A DNA stretch of 64,000 nucleotides from Anaerolineae bacterium (lineage in GTDB: Bacteria; Chloroflexota; Anaerolineae; Promineifilales; Promineifilaceae). A program made the position numbers and the translations under genes. Each line of letters starts with the position of its first letter. Position 1 is the stretch's first letter. Shown here piece by piece: positions 8,839 to 17,913 of this stretch. The notes below the pieces were generated by a model. The model was not told where the DNA came from, did no database searches, and worked only from the letters and a program-made list of their open reading frames with translations. The stretch is from positions 62,001 through 126,000 of the forward strand of contig JAHDWJ010000012.1 in the NCBI GenBank assembly GCA_023384415.1. Reading direction: 5' to 3'.

Positions 8839-9798
8839 ATGCCTGCCCCCACCCCTGCTCCTCAACCCCTAGATGATGGTTATTGGAATGCCCTTTTCCG
8901 TGAGGAAGAGGCCATGAGTTCCCCTGCCCAACCTGGTTATACAGGTGACGGTGTGCCCCATGAGACCATAGCTACGCCGTCATCAACCTCATTATCGCCC
9001 CGGGAACTGGGATGGGCGGCGGCCGAAAAAGCGTACCGCGAGGACGAGTTGGTAGAACTGGATGTGGTTGGGGTCAACAAAGGGGGCTTACTGGTTCAAT
9101 GGCATGGGCTGCAAGGGTTCGTGCCCGCATCACAGCTAAATCATCTTTCTCATGTATCGCAGGAAAATGACCGCTGGCGGGAGATGGAACGGCGTCAGGG
9201 GCAGCGGCTGCGCTTGAAAATTATTGAACTGGATCGCGGCCGCAACCGGCTCATTTTTTCGGAGCGGATGGCGGTCAACCGCCTCAGTGAACGAGAACAA
9301 TTGTTACGCACCCTTCGCCCCGGTGATGAACTCCAGGGGCGGGTGACCAATTTCACCCAATTTGGCGTCTTTGTTGATCTGGGGGGAGTGGAAGGATTAA
9401 TCCACATTTCGGAATTATCCTGGAGCCGCGTAGACCACCCCGGCGATATGGTGCAGCCCGATCAGCCCTTAACCGTCAAAGTGTTAGCCGTAGATCCCCA
9501 AGAGCAGCGCATCGCCCTCAGCCTGAAGCAGACACGCCCTGATCCCTGGCACGGCGTAGAAAAACGGTATACACCAGGCCAATGGGTCAGCGGCAAGGTC
9601 AGCAGGGTTGTCACGTTTGGCGCCTTTGTCCTGCTAGAAGCAGAGTTGGAGGGGTTGATCCATTGCTCCCAATTGGCTGATGGCTCTTTTTTGCACCCTC
9701 GTGATGTCATTCAACCAGGGGAGCAGGTAACGGCACGGGTGCTGCAAGTAGATGGCCGCGGCCGCCGTCTAGCTCTTTCTTTGAGGAGTGAGGACTGA
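8839..9798 (+). CDS. S1 RNA-binding domain protein (RpsA-like)
   Basis: 319 residues from the ATG at 8839. The frame is open further upstream (TTG at 8761), but that part lies in the dispersed repeat. An acidic, low-complexity N-terminus of about 65 residues precedes three S1 OB-fold domains, roughly 70-140 (degenerate), 163-236 (PGDELQGRVTNFTQFGVFVD) and 250-317 (PGQWVSGKVSRVVTFGAFVL). This resembles ribosomal protein S1 with fewer repeats, which binds mRNA on the small subunit. The copy could be the organism's S1 or an accessory RNA-binding protein. It is followed by ftsK after 32 bases. Confidence 0.85.
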   Translation: MPAPTPAPQPLDDGYWNALFREEEAMSSPAQPGYTGDGVPHETIATPSSTSLSPRELGWAAAEKAYREDELVELDVVGVNKGGLLVQWHGLQGFVPASQLNHLSHVSQENDRWREMERRQGQRLRLKIIELDRGRNRLIFSERMAVNRLSEREQLLRTLRPGDELQGRVTNFTQFGVFVDLGGVEGLIHISELSWSRVDHPGDMVQPDQPLTVKVLAVDPQEQRIALSLKQTRPDPWHGVEKRYTPGQWVSGKVSRVVTFGAFVLLEAELEGLIHCSQLADGSFLHPRDVIQPGEQVTARVLQVDGRGRRLALSLRSED

Positions 9799-9830
9799 GT
9801 GCGTTTCCATCAGTTCTTCCTGACAAAACT

Positions 9831-12074
9831 ATGGCTCGTTCTAAAGCCAAACCCGATACCCCTACTTCACCCGCCGCGCCAACAAAATCGGCACGAGAGC
9901 CATCTCCGCCCCCCCCGACTTGGGACGAACGGCTGATTGATACCCTGTCCCCCTGGTGGGTGGAGATTAGCGGCGGTGTTCTGGCCCTGATAGCGGCTGT
10001 TACCTTGCTCGGCCTAACCGGCTTGAGCCAGGCCGGCCTCTTAGGAACATGGGTGCAGTGGAACCGGCAGCTCATCGGCTGGGGGGCTTTCCCATTGTGG
10101 CTTTCAGTCGCGGCCGCAGGCCTACATACCGCCTTGCGCCAAACCAAACGCCCGTATCATATCGCTCCTCTCCAGGTGGTAGGGCTGGAGATGATGGTGA
10201 TCGCCGCCCTACCACTCAGCACCATTTTAAGCCAGGCAACCTGGAGCGAAGCGGTCCGCGGCCGCGGCGGAGGGCTGCTCGGTTGGGTGTTAGCCATTCC
10301 CCTGAGTGATTTTTTTGGCCCCGTGTTGACAGTACTATTCCACTTGAGTCTGCTTATGATTGGCTTTGCTCTGTTGATCCAGTTAGAGTGGAATGATTTG
10401 TTGAGTGGGTTACGCCGGTTTGCGGCCGCCCTGCAACAATGGGCCGAGCAAATAGATAAGCGGGAAGCAGGCCAGCCCAAAGAAAAAGCCGCCCCGAGAA
10501 CGCGGCCGCGCCGCACCCCAACCCCAGAGCCAGCCATCGCTGCGGCCGCGCCCACCCCGGCCCCGTCCTCCCTCGCCGCCAAGAAAACAACCAGCAGCGG
10601 CCGCGATCCCCGTCTCCCACCACTAGATCTGCTACACGAAGGAGTCACCTACCAATCCCCCGCCACCGAAATCGAGCGAAAAAAGGAGATCATCGTGCAA
10701 ACCCTGGCCGATTTTGGCCTGCCTGCCGAAGTCACCGAAGTTCGGCAAGGTCCTGCCATCACCCAATTCGGCATCTTGCCCGGCCACCTGGAACGCCCCG
10801 GCCCAGACGGCGAGATAAAGCAAGTGAAAGTACGCGTAGGGCAAATTGCCTCTCTAAATAAAGATTTAGCCCTGGCCTTAGAAGTTCCCCGGCTTCGCAT
10901 CGAAGCCCCGGTGCCTGGACGAGGCATCGTCGGCATCGAAGTTCCCAACGACGAAACCGGCGTCGTCCGCCTGCGCTCCCTGCTGGAAACAGACCCATTC
11001 CGACGGGGCAAATCCACCACTCTGATAGCCCTGGGTGCTGATGTCTCTGGCGGACCGGTCATTACCGAAATGAGCAAACTCCCCCACCTGCTTATCGCCG
11101 GCACCACCGGCTCTGGCAAATCTGTCTGCCTAAATGCCACCATCACCTGCCTGGTATGCAACAACACGCCGGAACAACTGCGCCTGGTTATGATTGACCC
11201 CAAAAAAGTTGAGCTGATCCGGTTCAACGGGCTGCCCCATCTTTTGGGTCAAGTTGAGGTAGAAGCCGAACGCGCCTTGGGGGTCTTGAAATGGCTCACT
11301 ATCGAAATGGATCGGCGGTATCAGGCGTTTGCTCAGGTAGGGGCACGTAACCTGAGCACCTACAACAGCAAAATCGCTCGCTATCCCCAAACCGAGCCAC
11401 TGCCGGTCATCGCCGTGATCATTGACGAGCTGGCCGACCTGATGGGACTGTATCCGGCTGAGGTAGAACGAGCTTTATGCCGCCTGGCCCAAATGGCCCG
11501 TGCTACTGGTATTCATCTCATCGTGGCTACCCAACGCCCCTCTACCGACGTGATCACCGGATTGATCAAAGCCAACTTCCCCGCCCGTATCTCCTTCGCC
11601 GTCGCTACTGGGATAGATTCGCGGGTTATCCTGGACAGCACCGGAGCGGAAAATCTCCTGGGGCGTGGGGATATGCTTTTTCTTTCCCCGGACGCTTCAT
11701 CTCCCCTGCGGGTGCAGGGTTGTTTTCTGGATGATGGGGAGATTGATGAGGTGGTGACTCACTGGCGCCACGCCATGAGTGACAAACTATCAACTGATGC
11801 CCCCTGGGAAAATTTGATTGAGCGGCAAACATTTGTGGATGAGCGGGATGAGATGTTGGAGCAAGCCATTGAGTTAGCGCAAAAGTATGACATGCTCTCT
11901 ACTTCAATGCTCCAGCGGCGGCTGCGGGTAGGGTATCCCCGGGCGGCCCGGCTGATGGAAACGCTCCATGAGATGGGGTTGGTAGAAGACCCGAAACAAG
12001 GCGGCCGCACCCGCCGCTCCTTTACTCAGGAAGGGGATGATCCGATTGGGCAGGCGTTAGCTGAGGATGAGTAG
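9831..12074 (+). CDS. ftsK: DNA translocase FtsK/SpoIIIE
   Basis: 747 residues. An N-terminal membrane domain (about 45-185, four hydrophobic segments) is followed by a Pro/Ala linker rich in GCGGCCGC-encoded Ala/Arg. The motor then has Walker A GTTGSGKSV at about 425 and Walker B VIIDELADLM at about 530. The C-terminal winged-helix gamma domain (about 680-735, AIELAQKYDMLSTSMLQRRL) reads polar KOPS-like sequences. The protein pumps chromosome DNA through the closing septum and activates dimer resolution. No clear SD precedes the ATG. Confidence 0.96.
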   Translation: MARSKAKPDTPTSPAAPTKSAREPSPPPPTWDERLIDTLSPWWVEISGGVLALIAAVTLLGLTGLSQAGLLGTWVQWNRQLIGWGAFPLWLSVAAAGLHTALRQTKRPYHIAPLQVVGLEMMVIAALPLSTILSQATWSEAVRGRGGGLLGWVLAIPLSDFFGPVLTVLFHLSLLMIGFALLIQLEWNDLLSGLRRFAAALQQWAEQIDKREAGQPKEKAAPRTRPRRTPTPEPAIAAAAPTPAPSSLAAKKTTSSGRDPRLPPLDLLHEGVTYQSPATEIERKKEIIVQTLADFGLPAEVTEVRQGPAITQFGILPGHLERPGPDGEIKQVKVRVGQIASLNKDLALALEVPRLRIEAPVPGRGIVGIEVPNDETGVVRLRSLLETDPFRRGKSTTLIALGADVSGGPVITEMSKLPHLLIAGTTGSGKSVCLNATITCLVCNNTPEQLRLVMIDPKKVELIRFNGLPHLLGQVEVEAERALGVLKWLTIEMDRRYQAFAQVGARNLSTYNSKIARYPQTEPLPVIAVIIDELADLMGLYPAEVERALCRLAQMARATGIHLIVATQRPSTDVITGLIKANFPARISFAVATGIDSRVILDSTGAENLLGRGDMLFLSPDASSPLRVQGCFLDDGEIDEVVTHWRHAMSDKLSTDAPWENLIERQTFVDERDEMLEQAIELAQKYDMLSTSMLQRRLRVGYPRAARLMETLHEMGLVEDPKQGGRTRRSFTQEGDDPIGQALAEDE

Positions 12075-12343
12075 GAATTGGGGGAACTCTGAGAAACTCA
12101 GCCAATTTTGTCATCCGTCACCTGCCGTCGTTATATATCCTAAAATTGTTACTGTTCGGTAATCTCGTGCTACCGGGCTATAATTACAAGATGATGAACT
12201 CCATTCTCCCGGCAATCACCCAAATCGCCCCGGATGGACGACTTTCTCCACGCCCGAAACGCCGCCTGCTGCTAAAAATGGCCTTGCAGCGTGTTCGCCC
12301 AGGCACTGGCAGCAGCCATGAATTTATGTTGCGGAGAACGGCT

Positions 12344-12862
12344 ATGAACTCCTGGCCCGATTTACGTCATATCATAAAAGGGGTAGATTGGGTGATTGTG
12401 GGTGGTGTGGCCACGCGGGCGTACATGCCTGTACGGGGGACGAAAGATTTGGATTTACTGGCTCGGCAAGATGCGGGTGAATTTCTTATTGAATAACTCC
12501 GCCAGGCTGGTTATAACCTTGTCGCGCCACTGGCTGTGCCTGGTTATCTCTTGATCTCCCCTGAAGGCGTCGAGGTAGATGTTATTTTTGGCAAGTATCT
12601 GTGGTTAGAAGAGGCATTACAAACCATCAGGCATGATCTGGCCGGGTATCCGGTGATTGATCTGCCTTATCCGGGGCTGATGAAATTGAACGCTTCGCGG
12701 CCGCAAGATGTTGCTGATATCTCCCGTATGCTGGGTTGGGCTGATGAGACAAATCTCGACCGGGCGCGTCAGATTGTGGCCCGCTACAGCCCAGAAGATA
12801 TGGATGATCTGGAATCGCTGATCTTTTTGGGCCAGCAAGAGCGTCTTTTTCCCAGTGATTGA
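12344..12862 (+). pseudogene. Nucleotidyltransferase-like gene with in-frame TAA
   Basis: Two blocks in the same frame are separated by one TAA at 12494-12496. The first holds WVIVGGVATRAYMPVRGTKD with DLDLL, the GG...D-x-D pattern of a nucleotidyltransferase fold. The second continues without loss of alignment (LRQAGYNLVAPLAVPGYLL, then VEVDVIFG and a helical tail). A single C-to-T change at a Gln codon would create the stop. The ATG at 12344 has a GCGGAG SD; an earlier ATG at 12191 is possible. MNT/AbiEii-like enzymes modify proteins or RNA, often as antitoxins or toxins. Here it is probably inactive unless the stop is read through. Confidence 0.75.
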
Positions 12863-12954
12863 GTAGCAGCCAGCCTTCCGAAGGTTGATTCTAATGTTCA
12901 GCACCTTTGGCGAAACCTGGGCAAGGTTCTACCCAAACTAATTACCAAAGTGAT

Positions 12955-13722
12955 ATGGCTAAAAAGAAAAAAGCACCCCCCGCTCCAGACCCAACCCTGC
13001 CATCCCCATTGAGCCGGGTGATTTTGGCCTTACTCGTGCCTATCGCCCTGGCAACCTTTTTTTCATCCTTTGCCGCTCGCAATCTTACAGACAGCCGGGC
13101 CATGATTGCTCCCTTTTTGGGGATGTTAGGGGCCGCCAGTTGGTTCTTAGGGATCCGTTGGTATGGGCTGCCCGGTATGGCGCTGCGCGGCGGCCGCCCC
13201 CTCTTTGCCAGCATTGGCTTCGCTTCTTTGGGCTGGCTGGCTCTCTTTTTGGCCCGGCTTTATTTTGTAGACAGTGTGGGGATCGGCTCTACCGGGGCCG
13301 GGCTGATGTTTTTCCACCTCATTGTTTTTGAGGCGTTTTGTGTCCAGCTATTCGCCTTTGGCCCCTTCTTTCGCAATGTAGCTGATTGGCGCGGCCCGTT
13401 GACAGCCGCTTTGGCGGGAGGGGTACTGTTCGCCTTTATCGGGCTGTTTTATTTTGGCGAACCCCATGAATTGACCGGCGCGGCCGCTTTCTACTTCGTT
13501 GCCTGGGGCATCCTTTACGGCTTCATCCGTTTGCGTACCGGCTCCATTTTGGGCTCGGTCATCATTCAAGCGGTTCAGGGGTTTACCACCTGGTTTGTTT
13601 TACTCCCACCCGCCACCCTTGACCTCTATTGGTTGAACTGGATGCATGGGGTGGTTGGAGTTATTTTTATTGTCATCACCTGGCGCCTATGGCCCAAAAC
13701 TGAGGAAGATTATCGTGTCTGA
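12955..13722 (+). CDS. CPBP/Rce1-like membrane protein, catalytic residues lost
   Basis: 255 residues from the ATG at 12955. A basic N-terminus (MAKKKKAP) precedes about seven or eight hydrophobic segments. The C-terminal LRTGSILGSVIIQAVQGFTTW resembles the end of CPBP (type II CAAX protease-like) domains, which normally read ...TGS....iiaHa..N. The expected EExxxR is FEAFCVQ and the expected histidine is Gln, so protease activity is unlikely. The stop overlaps the next start by eight bases (GTGTCTGA), indicating translational coupling. Family assignment is tentative. Confidence 0.55.
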   Translation: MAKKKKAPPAPDPTLPSPLSRVILALLVPIALATFFSSFAARNLTDSRAMIAPFLGMLGAASWFLGIRWYGLPGMALRGGRPLFASIGFASLGWLALFLARLYFVDSVGIGSTGAGLMFFHLIVFEAFCVQLFAFGPFFRNVADWRGPLTAALAGGVLFAFIGLFYFGEPHELTGAAAFYFVAWGILYGFIRLRTGSILGSVIIQAVQGFTTWFVLLPPATLDLYWLNWMHGVVGVIFIVITWRLWPKTEEDYRV

Positions 13723-14587
13723 ACTGAAAATTAATGTGGATAACCGGGTGCGGCTGGTCGCGGCCGCACTCTCTGTGAGCGATTGGGTAGAAAAAGAGCA
13801 GCAGTTGGCTGGCCGCCACGCTGTTCATCCCCACGCCAAACAAACGCGCCAATACCTGGCCGATTTCGACGACCACCCACTCATCCATACCCTGAATGAG
13901 CTGCTAGGGCAGGAAACTCCCCTGGCCGATCTGTTCACGGTAGCCGTGCGCGGCAGCTGGCCCACCTTTGCCGTGCAAGATGAACTGCCCCCTGCTTATG
14001 CCGATGAGGCTTTGGCCGGGCAGTTAGCCGATTTTTACGTGGATACCGCTGTGGCGGCCTTCTTCTGGGCCGACCATTCAGCTACCTGGCAAGAAGCCGA
14101 GCGCGATTTACAAGGAATTTTCCGCACCCCGCTGCTGATAGATTTTCTGGGCCAGTTACGCGGTCACCCCCTGGAGCATGATCTCATCATTGTGCCTAAT
14201 TTGCTCTATCCAGTACGTCAATCTCTGGTTGCCACCACCAGCCAGGCGTATTACCTGGTGTTGGCCTTGCCCCCAGCCTGGGGCGAATCATCCCCCTGGC
14301 CGTTTCGGGATGGCGTGGATTGGACGTTAAGTGAAGCCAGCCGTACCCTGGGGCAGGTGATTTTGGCGGATACCCTGTCTTACCTGGATGAAAGTCAACA
14401 GGCGTTGCTGCTGCACGCGGCCGCGACTCTGTTCTTAGAGCAAAGCATTGGCGAACCAGCCGCGATGGCCTATCTGGTCCAGACCAAAAAGGCGCAAAAC
14501 CTGCCTGGCCTGCCCTCTCTGGTAGACAATTTACGCGACCAATTCAAGGCCAAACGGGTAGATCCGCTGGCTCTTTTTGCGGCATAA
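13715..14587 (+). CDS. Conserved hypothetical protein, coupled to CPBP-like gene
   Basis: 290 residues. The GTG at 13715 is chosen because GAGGAAG lies six bases upstream and the start overlaps the previous stop. It is a soluble, mostly helical, acidic protein with no signal peptide or membrane segment. I see no catalytic motif. Tight coupling to the CPBP-like membrane protein suggests the two act together, but I do not recognise the family. Confidence 0.7.
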   Translation: MSELKINVDNRVRLVAAALSVSDWVEKEQQLAGRHAVHPHAKQTRQYLADFDDHPLIHTLNELLGQETPLADLFTVAVRGSWPTFAVQDELPPAYADEALAGQLADFYVDTAVAAFFWADHSATWQEAERDLQGIFRTPLLIDFLGQLRGHPLEHDLIIVPNLLYPVRQSLVATTSQAYYLVLALPPAWGESSPWPFRDGVDWTLSEASRTLGQVILADTLSYLDESQQALLLHAAATLFLEQSIGEPAAMAYLVQTKKAQNLPGLPSLVDNLRDQFKAKRVDPLALFAA

Positions 14588-14600
14588 AGACAAATTTGTA

Positions 14601-14639
14601 CTCTCCGCATCTTAGCGGTGGAATCCCTTTGTGCCTTCA
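14601..14639. repeat. Dispersed intergenic repeat copy
   Basis: CTCCGCATCTTAGCGGTGGA followed by ATCCCTTTGTGCCTTCA matches the repeat at 8721-8794 in its central CTTAGCGGTG. It occupies most of the 63-base spacer before the CHAD gene, which argues against a GTG start inside it. Confidence 0.45.
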
Positions 14640-14650
14640 TTTTTCAGAAT

Positions 14651-15775
14651 ATGCTAACGCCAGAAGAACAACACCTGTTAGAAAAAGCGGCCAGCCAGCA
14701 GCCAGAAGATTCCCCTTATGGAACGCGGCTGCATATTGTTTTGCAAACGGCGGCGGGTCTGTCTCAAGCAGAAATTGCAGCCCAACTTCGGCTGCCAATT
14801 ACCCAGGTGCGCCTCTGGCAGCGTGCTTTTAACCGGCAGCGGTTGGCCGCTTTCCCTGATGCCCTCTTTCTTCCCCCGCCCCTGTTTGGCCCAGATGACC
14901 CCATCGCTGAGGCCGGCCGCTGCCTGCTCTTAGAGATGGCTGCCCGGATTGAGCAATATTGGGACGCGGCCGCAGCCCACGCTGATACCCTGGCTGTCCA
15001 CGAAATTCGCAAGGCGATCCGGCAAACATTTACCATCAAACGGCTGCTGGCCCCTTATTTTGTCCAGGGGACGTTGGTCTCTTTTAGGCGCCGTTGGCGG
15101 CGGGTGATGCGCCGATTGGGGCGGGCGCGGGATATTACCATATTCTTGCATAATCTGGAGACATACCTGGCTCACCCAGACCTGCCGCAAAATGAGCGAG
15201 CCGCCTTACACGGGTTACATCATTATTGGACAGAAAAGGGCGCGGCCGCCAATGATGATCTCATCCATTACCTCAATCGGCCCAAAACGGCCCGCCTGCG
15301 CTCCGATTATCACAAATTTCTCCACCAATCTGGGGCCAGCCTGATTCCCCCCCAGGCCAGCCAGGAAACCGTGCGCCTGACAGCTCCCCTGCTTATCATG
15401 GAAAAGTTTATCGCCATCCGGCGGCAACAACATCTCCTTCGCAGCGGCACTATGGCTGAGATGCACTGGCTGCGTATCCAGGGGAAAGAGCTGCGTTATA
15501 CCTTGCGCTTTTTTGCCCCCCTGATGGGGCTGCCCGTTCTGACCTGTCTCCAAACATTGGGCGAGATGCAAGAGCATTTGGGTCATCTTAATGATGCCCG
15601 TGTCGGATTGATGCTGTTAACGGAAACGCCAGAAAAAGTTCCTGGCGGACAGTTTTATGAAGCTGTTTTGCAAGCGCAGGTCAATACCCTGCGGATCAGC
15701 TTTATGCCCCTGTGGGAACAGTTTAATACCCAATCCTGGCGGCAAAATTTGGGGGTGGCTCTAGCACGGTTATAG
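14651..15775 (+). CDS. CHAD domain protein with N-terminal helix-turn-helix
   Basis: 374 residues from the ATG at 14651; a GTG at 14618 lies in the repeat. Residues about 5-65 form a Homeodomain/HTH-like region (GLSQAEIAAQLRLPITQVRL) as found in transposase-type or regulatory HTHs. From about 110 comes a CHAD helical domain with the conserved histidine (LAVHEIRKAIRQTFTIKRLL) and many basic residues, the second half ending LRIQGKELRYTLRFF. CHAD domains bind inorganic polyphosphate and locate to polyphosphate granules. No polyphosphate kinase or phosphatase gene is adjacent. The HTH-CHAD pairing hints at polyphosphate-linked DNA binding. Confidence 0.85.
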   Translation: MLTPEEQHLLEKAASQQPEDSPYGTRLHIVLQTAAGLSQAEIAAQLRLPITQVRLWQRAFNRQRLAAFPDALFLPPPLFGPDDPIAEAGRCLLLEMAARIEQYWDAAAAHADTLAVHEIRKAIRQTFTIKRLLAPYFVQGTLVSFRRRWRRVMRRLGRARDITIFLHNLETYLAHPDLPQNERAALHGLHHYWTEKGAAANDDLIHYLNRPKTARLRSDYHKFLHQSGASLIPPQASQETVRLTAPLLIMEKFIAIRRQQHLLRSGTMAEMHWLRIQGKELRYTLRFFAPLMGLPVLTCLQTLGEMQEHLGHLNDARVGLMLLTETPEKVPGGQFYEAVLQAQVNTLRISFMPLWEQFNTQSWRQNLGVALARL

Positions 15776-15869
15776 AAAAAATTTGACAAAGGATCATTGC
15801 CCGCCTTTCGTCTTCTGTCACTTTGATAAGCCTGGGGCAGCAGCGCATCTTCCCCTACCTATAATCTCC

Positions 15870-16445
15870 ATGAGTATCTCTTCGCTGAGCAGTTATTTAC
15901 AAGCTCACCCGGCCCAACGGCAGGAACAGGTAATCTGGCATTGGCATGGGTATGAATTGGTAATGCGCCTGACGGATCATTTGAGTGATGAGGCCCCGGC
16001 GGTGACCTGGGTGACATCAGTGCGCTGTCTGGTGATGTGGCGCGGCCGCGTCCTGGTCGTACAGGCCCCGCACCATCACCACATTTTGCCCGGCGGCCGG
16101 CGTGAACCGGGGGAATCGCTGGCCGAAACAGCCGTACGGGAGACTCGTGAGGAAACGGGTTGGCTGGTCAATGATTTACTGCTGGTTGGATTTCGCCATT
16201 TTCATCATCTCGCCCCTAAGCCAGAGCCGTATCCCTACCCTTATCCTGATTTTCTTCAGGTGATTTTTACCGCCCGGGCGGTAGAGTTCCAGCCGGGAGC
16301 AAAAGAGATTGATGGGTATGAGCTGGGTTCGATGATGCGGCCGCTGAAAGAAATAGCCACCTTCAACTTGACCCCTGGGGAGATTTTTTTCCTTAGAGCC
16401 AGCCTGAACAAATGGCGCAAAGTGGGGAAAACAGTAACAAATTAG
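15870..16445 (+). CDS. NUDIX hydrolase
   Basis: 191 residues from the ATG at 15870. An N-terminal extension of about 50 residues precedes a NUDIX domain with box GRREPGESLAETAVRETREE followed by TG, matching Gx5Ex7REUxEExGU. The substrate (a nucleoside diphosphate linked to another group) cannot be read from the sequence. A strong terminator follows at 16476. Confidence 0.88.
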   Translation: MSISSLSSYLQAHPAQRQEQVIWHWHGYELVMRLTDHLSDEAPAVTWVTSVRCLVMWRGRVLVVQAPHHHHILPGGRREPGESLAETAVRETREETGWLVNDLLLVGFRHFHHLAPKPEPYPYPYPDFLQVIFTARAVEFQPGAKEIDGYELGSMMRPLKEIATFNLTPGEIFFLRASLNKWRKVGKTVTN

Positions 16446-16475
16446 GCCAGGAATAGAGCGGTACAGAGGGGAAAT

Positions 16476-16512
16476 AAAAACGCTCCTGGTATGATACCAG
16501 GAGCGTTTTTTC
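16476..16512. terminator. Bidirectional terminator
   Basis: A 16-bp perfect inverted repeat (16476-16491 with 16495-16510) with a 3-base loop has runs of A before and T after. It lies between the NUDIX gene and the converging ferredoxin gene and serves both strands. Confidence 0.93.
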
Positions 16513-16564
16513 GTTCATCGAGAAGTTGAACTTCTCATCAATCATTGATTAAGGTTTACTTCGC

Positions 16565-16972
16565 TTAAGGAGCGGCATCATAACCCGGCCCTTCGGAGAA
16601 AAAGGCGTAGTTTGGAGCAATGTCTTCGGTCAGGTCCAGTTCTTCACCACCCTGGAGTTGCTTGGCGTTCAACACCTTGACTTCATGCCCGTCAATTTCC
16701 CCTTCCAGGGGTTGACCATCGGGCAGCAGCTCTTTGGTGTTGGCGATCCAGACACCGGCTGGAGCTACATAATCATAAGGCACTTCTTCTTCGGGGAAGA
16801 TAGCTTCATAAGGGCATTCGGGAACGCACGCGCCGCAATCAATGCAGGTGTCCGGGTCAATATAGAGCCAGGGCCATTCCGTTTCAGGGTGGCCAAGAAT
16901 CATACATTCAACCGGGCACACATCAACGCAGGCTGTATCACGTAAACACAGGCGGGTAACGATGTGGGTCAT
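16565..16972 (-). CDS. Ferredoxin, two clusters (7Fe/8Fe type)
   Basis: 135 residues with eight cysteines in two motifs: C9, C15, C19, C23 and C43, C46, C49, C53 (CIDCGACVPEC). The layout follows FdxA-type 7Fe ferredoxins, although the C9-C15 spacing is two residues shorter than usual, so 7Fe or 8Fe cannot be decided. An acidic C-terminal extension of about 75 residues follows. A strong SD AAGGAG precedes the ATG. It starts 15 bases after sod and probably shares its promoter. Confidence 0.93.
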   Translation of the reverse strand: MTHIVTRLCLRDTACVDVCPVECMILGHPETEWPWLYIDPDTCIDCGACVPECPYEAIFPEEEVPYDYVAPAGVWIANTKELLPDGQPLEGEIDGHEVKVLNAKQLQGGEELDLTEDIAPNYAFFSEGPGYDAAP

Positions 16973-16987
16973 GGATAATCTCCTTAT

Positions 16988-17599
16988 TTATTTGGTTGCG
17001 GCCGCGTACAAGGCAGCCACCGCATCCCAGTTTACGACATTCCACCAGGCAGATACATAATCTGGGCGACGGTTTTGATAATTTAAGTAATAAGCATGTT
17101 CCCACACATCCAGCCCCAGGACAGGTGTGTTACCGTCCATCAGTGGAGTATCCTGGTTGGGGGTAGAAGTAACGGCCAGGCGGCCATCTTTACCGACATA
17201 AAGCCAGGCCCAACCGGAACCAAAACGGGTCGCGGCCGCCTTGCTAAAATTATCCTTAAAAGCGTCAAAACTACCAAAAGCGGCATCTATCGCTTCCCCT
17301 AGGGCCCCACTGGGTGCCCCGCCCCCGTTTGGTCCCATAATATGCCAGAATAGATTGTGGTTGGCGTAGCCACCCCCATTATTACGAACCGCCATACGAA
17401 TATTCTCCGGCAGCTGACCCAGGTTGGCCAAAATATCCTCAATGGAGCGGTTTTCCCATTCCGTCCCGGCAATGGCATTGTTCAGGTTTGTTGTATAAGC
17501 GGCATGGTGTTTGGAATGATGAATATTCATCGTGCGGGCATCAATGTGGGGTTCGAGAGCGTCTTCAGCGTAGGGTAACGCGGGTAATTGAAAAGCCAT
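16988..17599 (-). CDS. sodA: Superoxide dismutase, Mn-type signature
   Basis: 203 residues from the ATG at 17599, with SD AAAGGAGT. Metal ligands are H27 (MNIHHSKHH), H81 (YANHNLFW), D164 and H168 ([19 protein letters not shown]). Gly77 and Gln149 (PNQDTPLM) are the residues typical of Mn-dependent rather than Fe-dependent enzymes, so Mn is the better guess; cambialistic use is possible. No signal peptide is present, so it is cytoplasmic. Transcription probably starts near 17733 from the promoter at 17740-17768, with inverted repeats just downstream suggesting stress or metal control. Confidence 0.95.
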   Translation of the reverse strand: MAFQLPALPYAEDALEPHIDARTMNIHHSKHHAAYTTNLNNAIAGTEWENRSIEDILANLGQLPENIRMAVRNNGGGYANHNLFWHIMGPNGGGAPSGALGEAIDAAFGSFDAFKDNFSKAAATRFGSGWAWLYVGKDGRLAVTSTPNQDTPLMDGNTPVLGLDVWEHAYYLNYQNRRPDYVSAWWNVVNWDAVAALYAAATK

Positions 17600-17651
17600 A
17601 ATATACTCCTTTCGACCCGTAGGTCGTCTCGTGTAGGCAGTTGTAGATAAG

Positions 17652-17680
17652 ATTGGTTCAATTTTAGAAATTGAACCAAT
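17652..17680. promoter_or_regulatory. Perfect inverted repeat in sod leader
   Basis: ATTGGTTCAATTT and AAATTGAACCAAT form a 13-bp perfect inverted repeat around TAG. It is in the 5' leader of sod, about 50 bases upstream of its start, and shares the octamer ATTGAACC with a second site at 17712-17731. It could be an operator or an RNA hairpin. Confidence 0.6.
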
Positions 17681-17711
17681 CATAAAATCTCATCTAAACA
17701 GCGAAACAGTT

Positions 17712-17731
17712 AAATTGAACCGGGGTTAAAT
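17712..17731. promoter_or_regulatory. Second imperfect palindrome at sod transcription start
   Basis: ATTGAACC-GG-GGTTAAAT differs from a perfect palindrome at one position pair. It begins at about +2 relative to the predicted sod start, a typical repressor position. The shared octamer with 17652-17680 suggests one regulator binds both. Confidence 0.5.
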
Positions 17732-17739
17732 CTGGCTTG

Positions 17740-17768
17740 ATTCTAGCCAGTGCTATCTCCTTTGTCAA
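17740..17768 (-). promoter_or_regulatory. Promoter of sod-ferredoxin operon
   Basis: On the minus strand TTGACA (17768-17763) and TAGAAT (17745-17740) are 17 bases apart. The leader to sod is about 135 bases and holds the two inverted repeats. The remainder of the 314-base gene-free stretch (17769-17913) toward glyQS shows nothing I can name. Confidence 0.7.
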
Positions 17769-17913
17769 CCAATGGGGCAGGGTGAAAACAGGGGCAGCCA
17801 GACCAAAATGGGAATCAGGTGAAGGCGGGGAAAGACGACTTCAATCACCTTTTGTTAGCTGAGCTACCCATCATCGGTATAAAAAGCCTGGTACACCTCC
17901 CTGCTTATTATTC

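Noticed and set aside
12344..12862. Selenoprotein using the tRNA-Sec found here
   Set aside because: The in-frame stop is TAA, not TGA, and no SECIS-like hairpin stands out after it.
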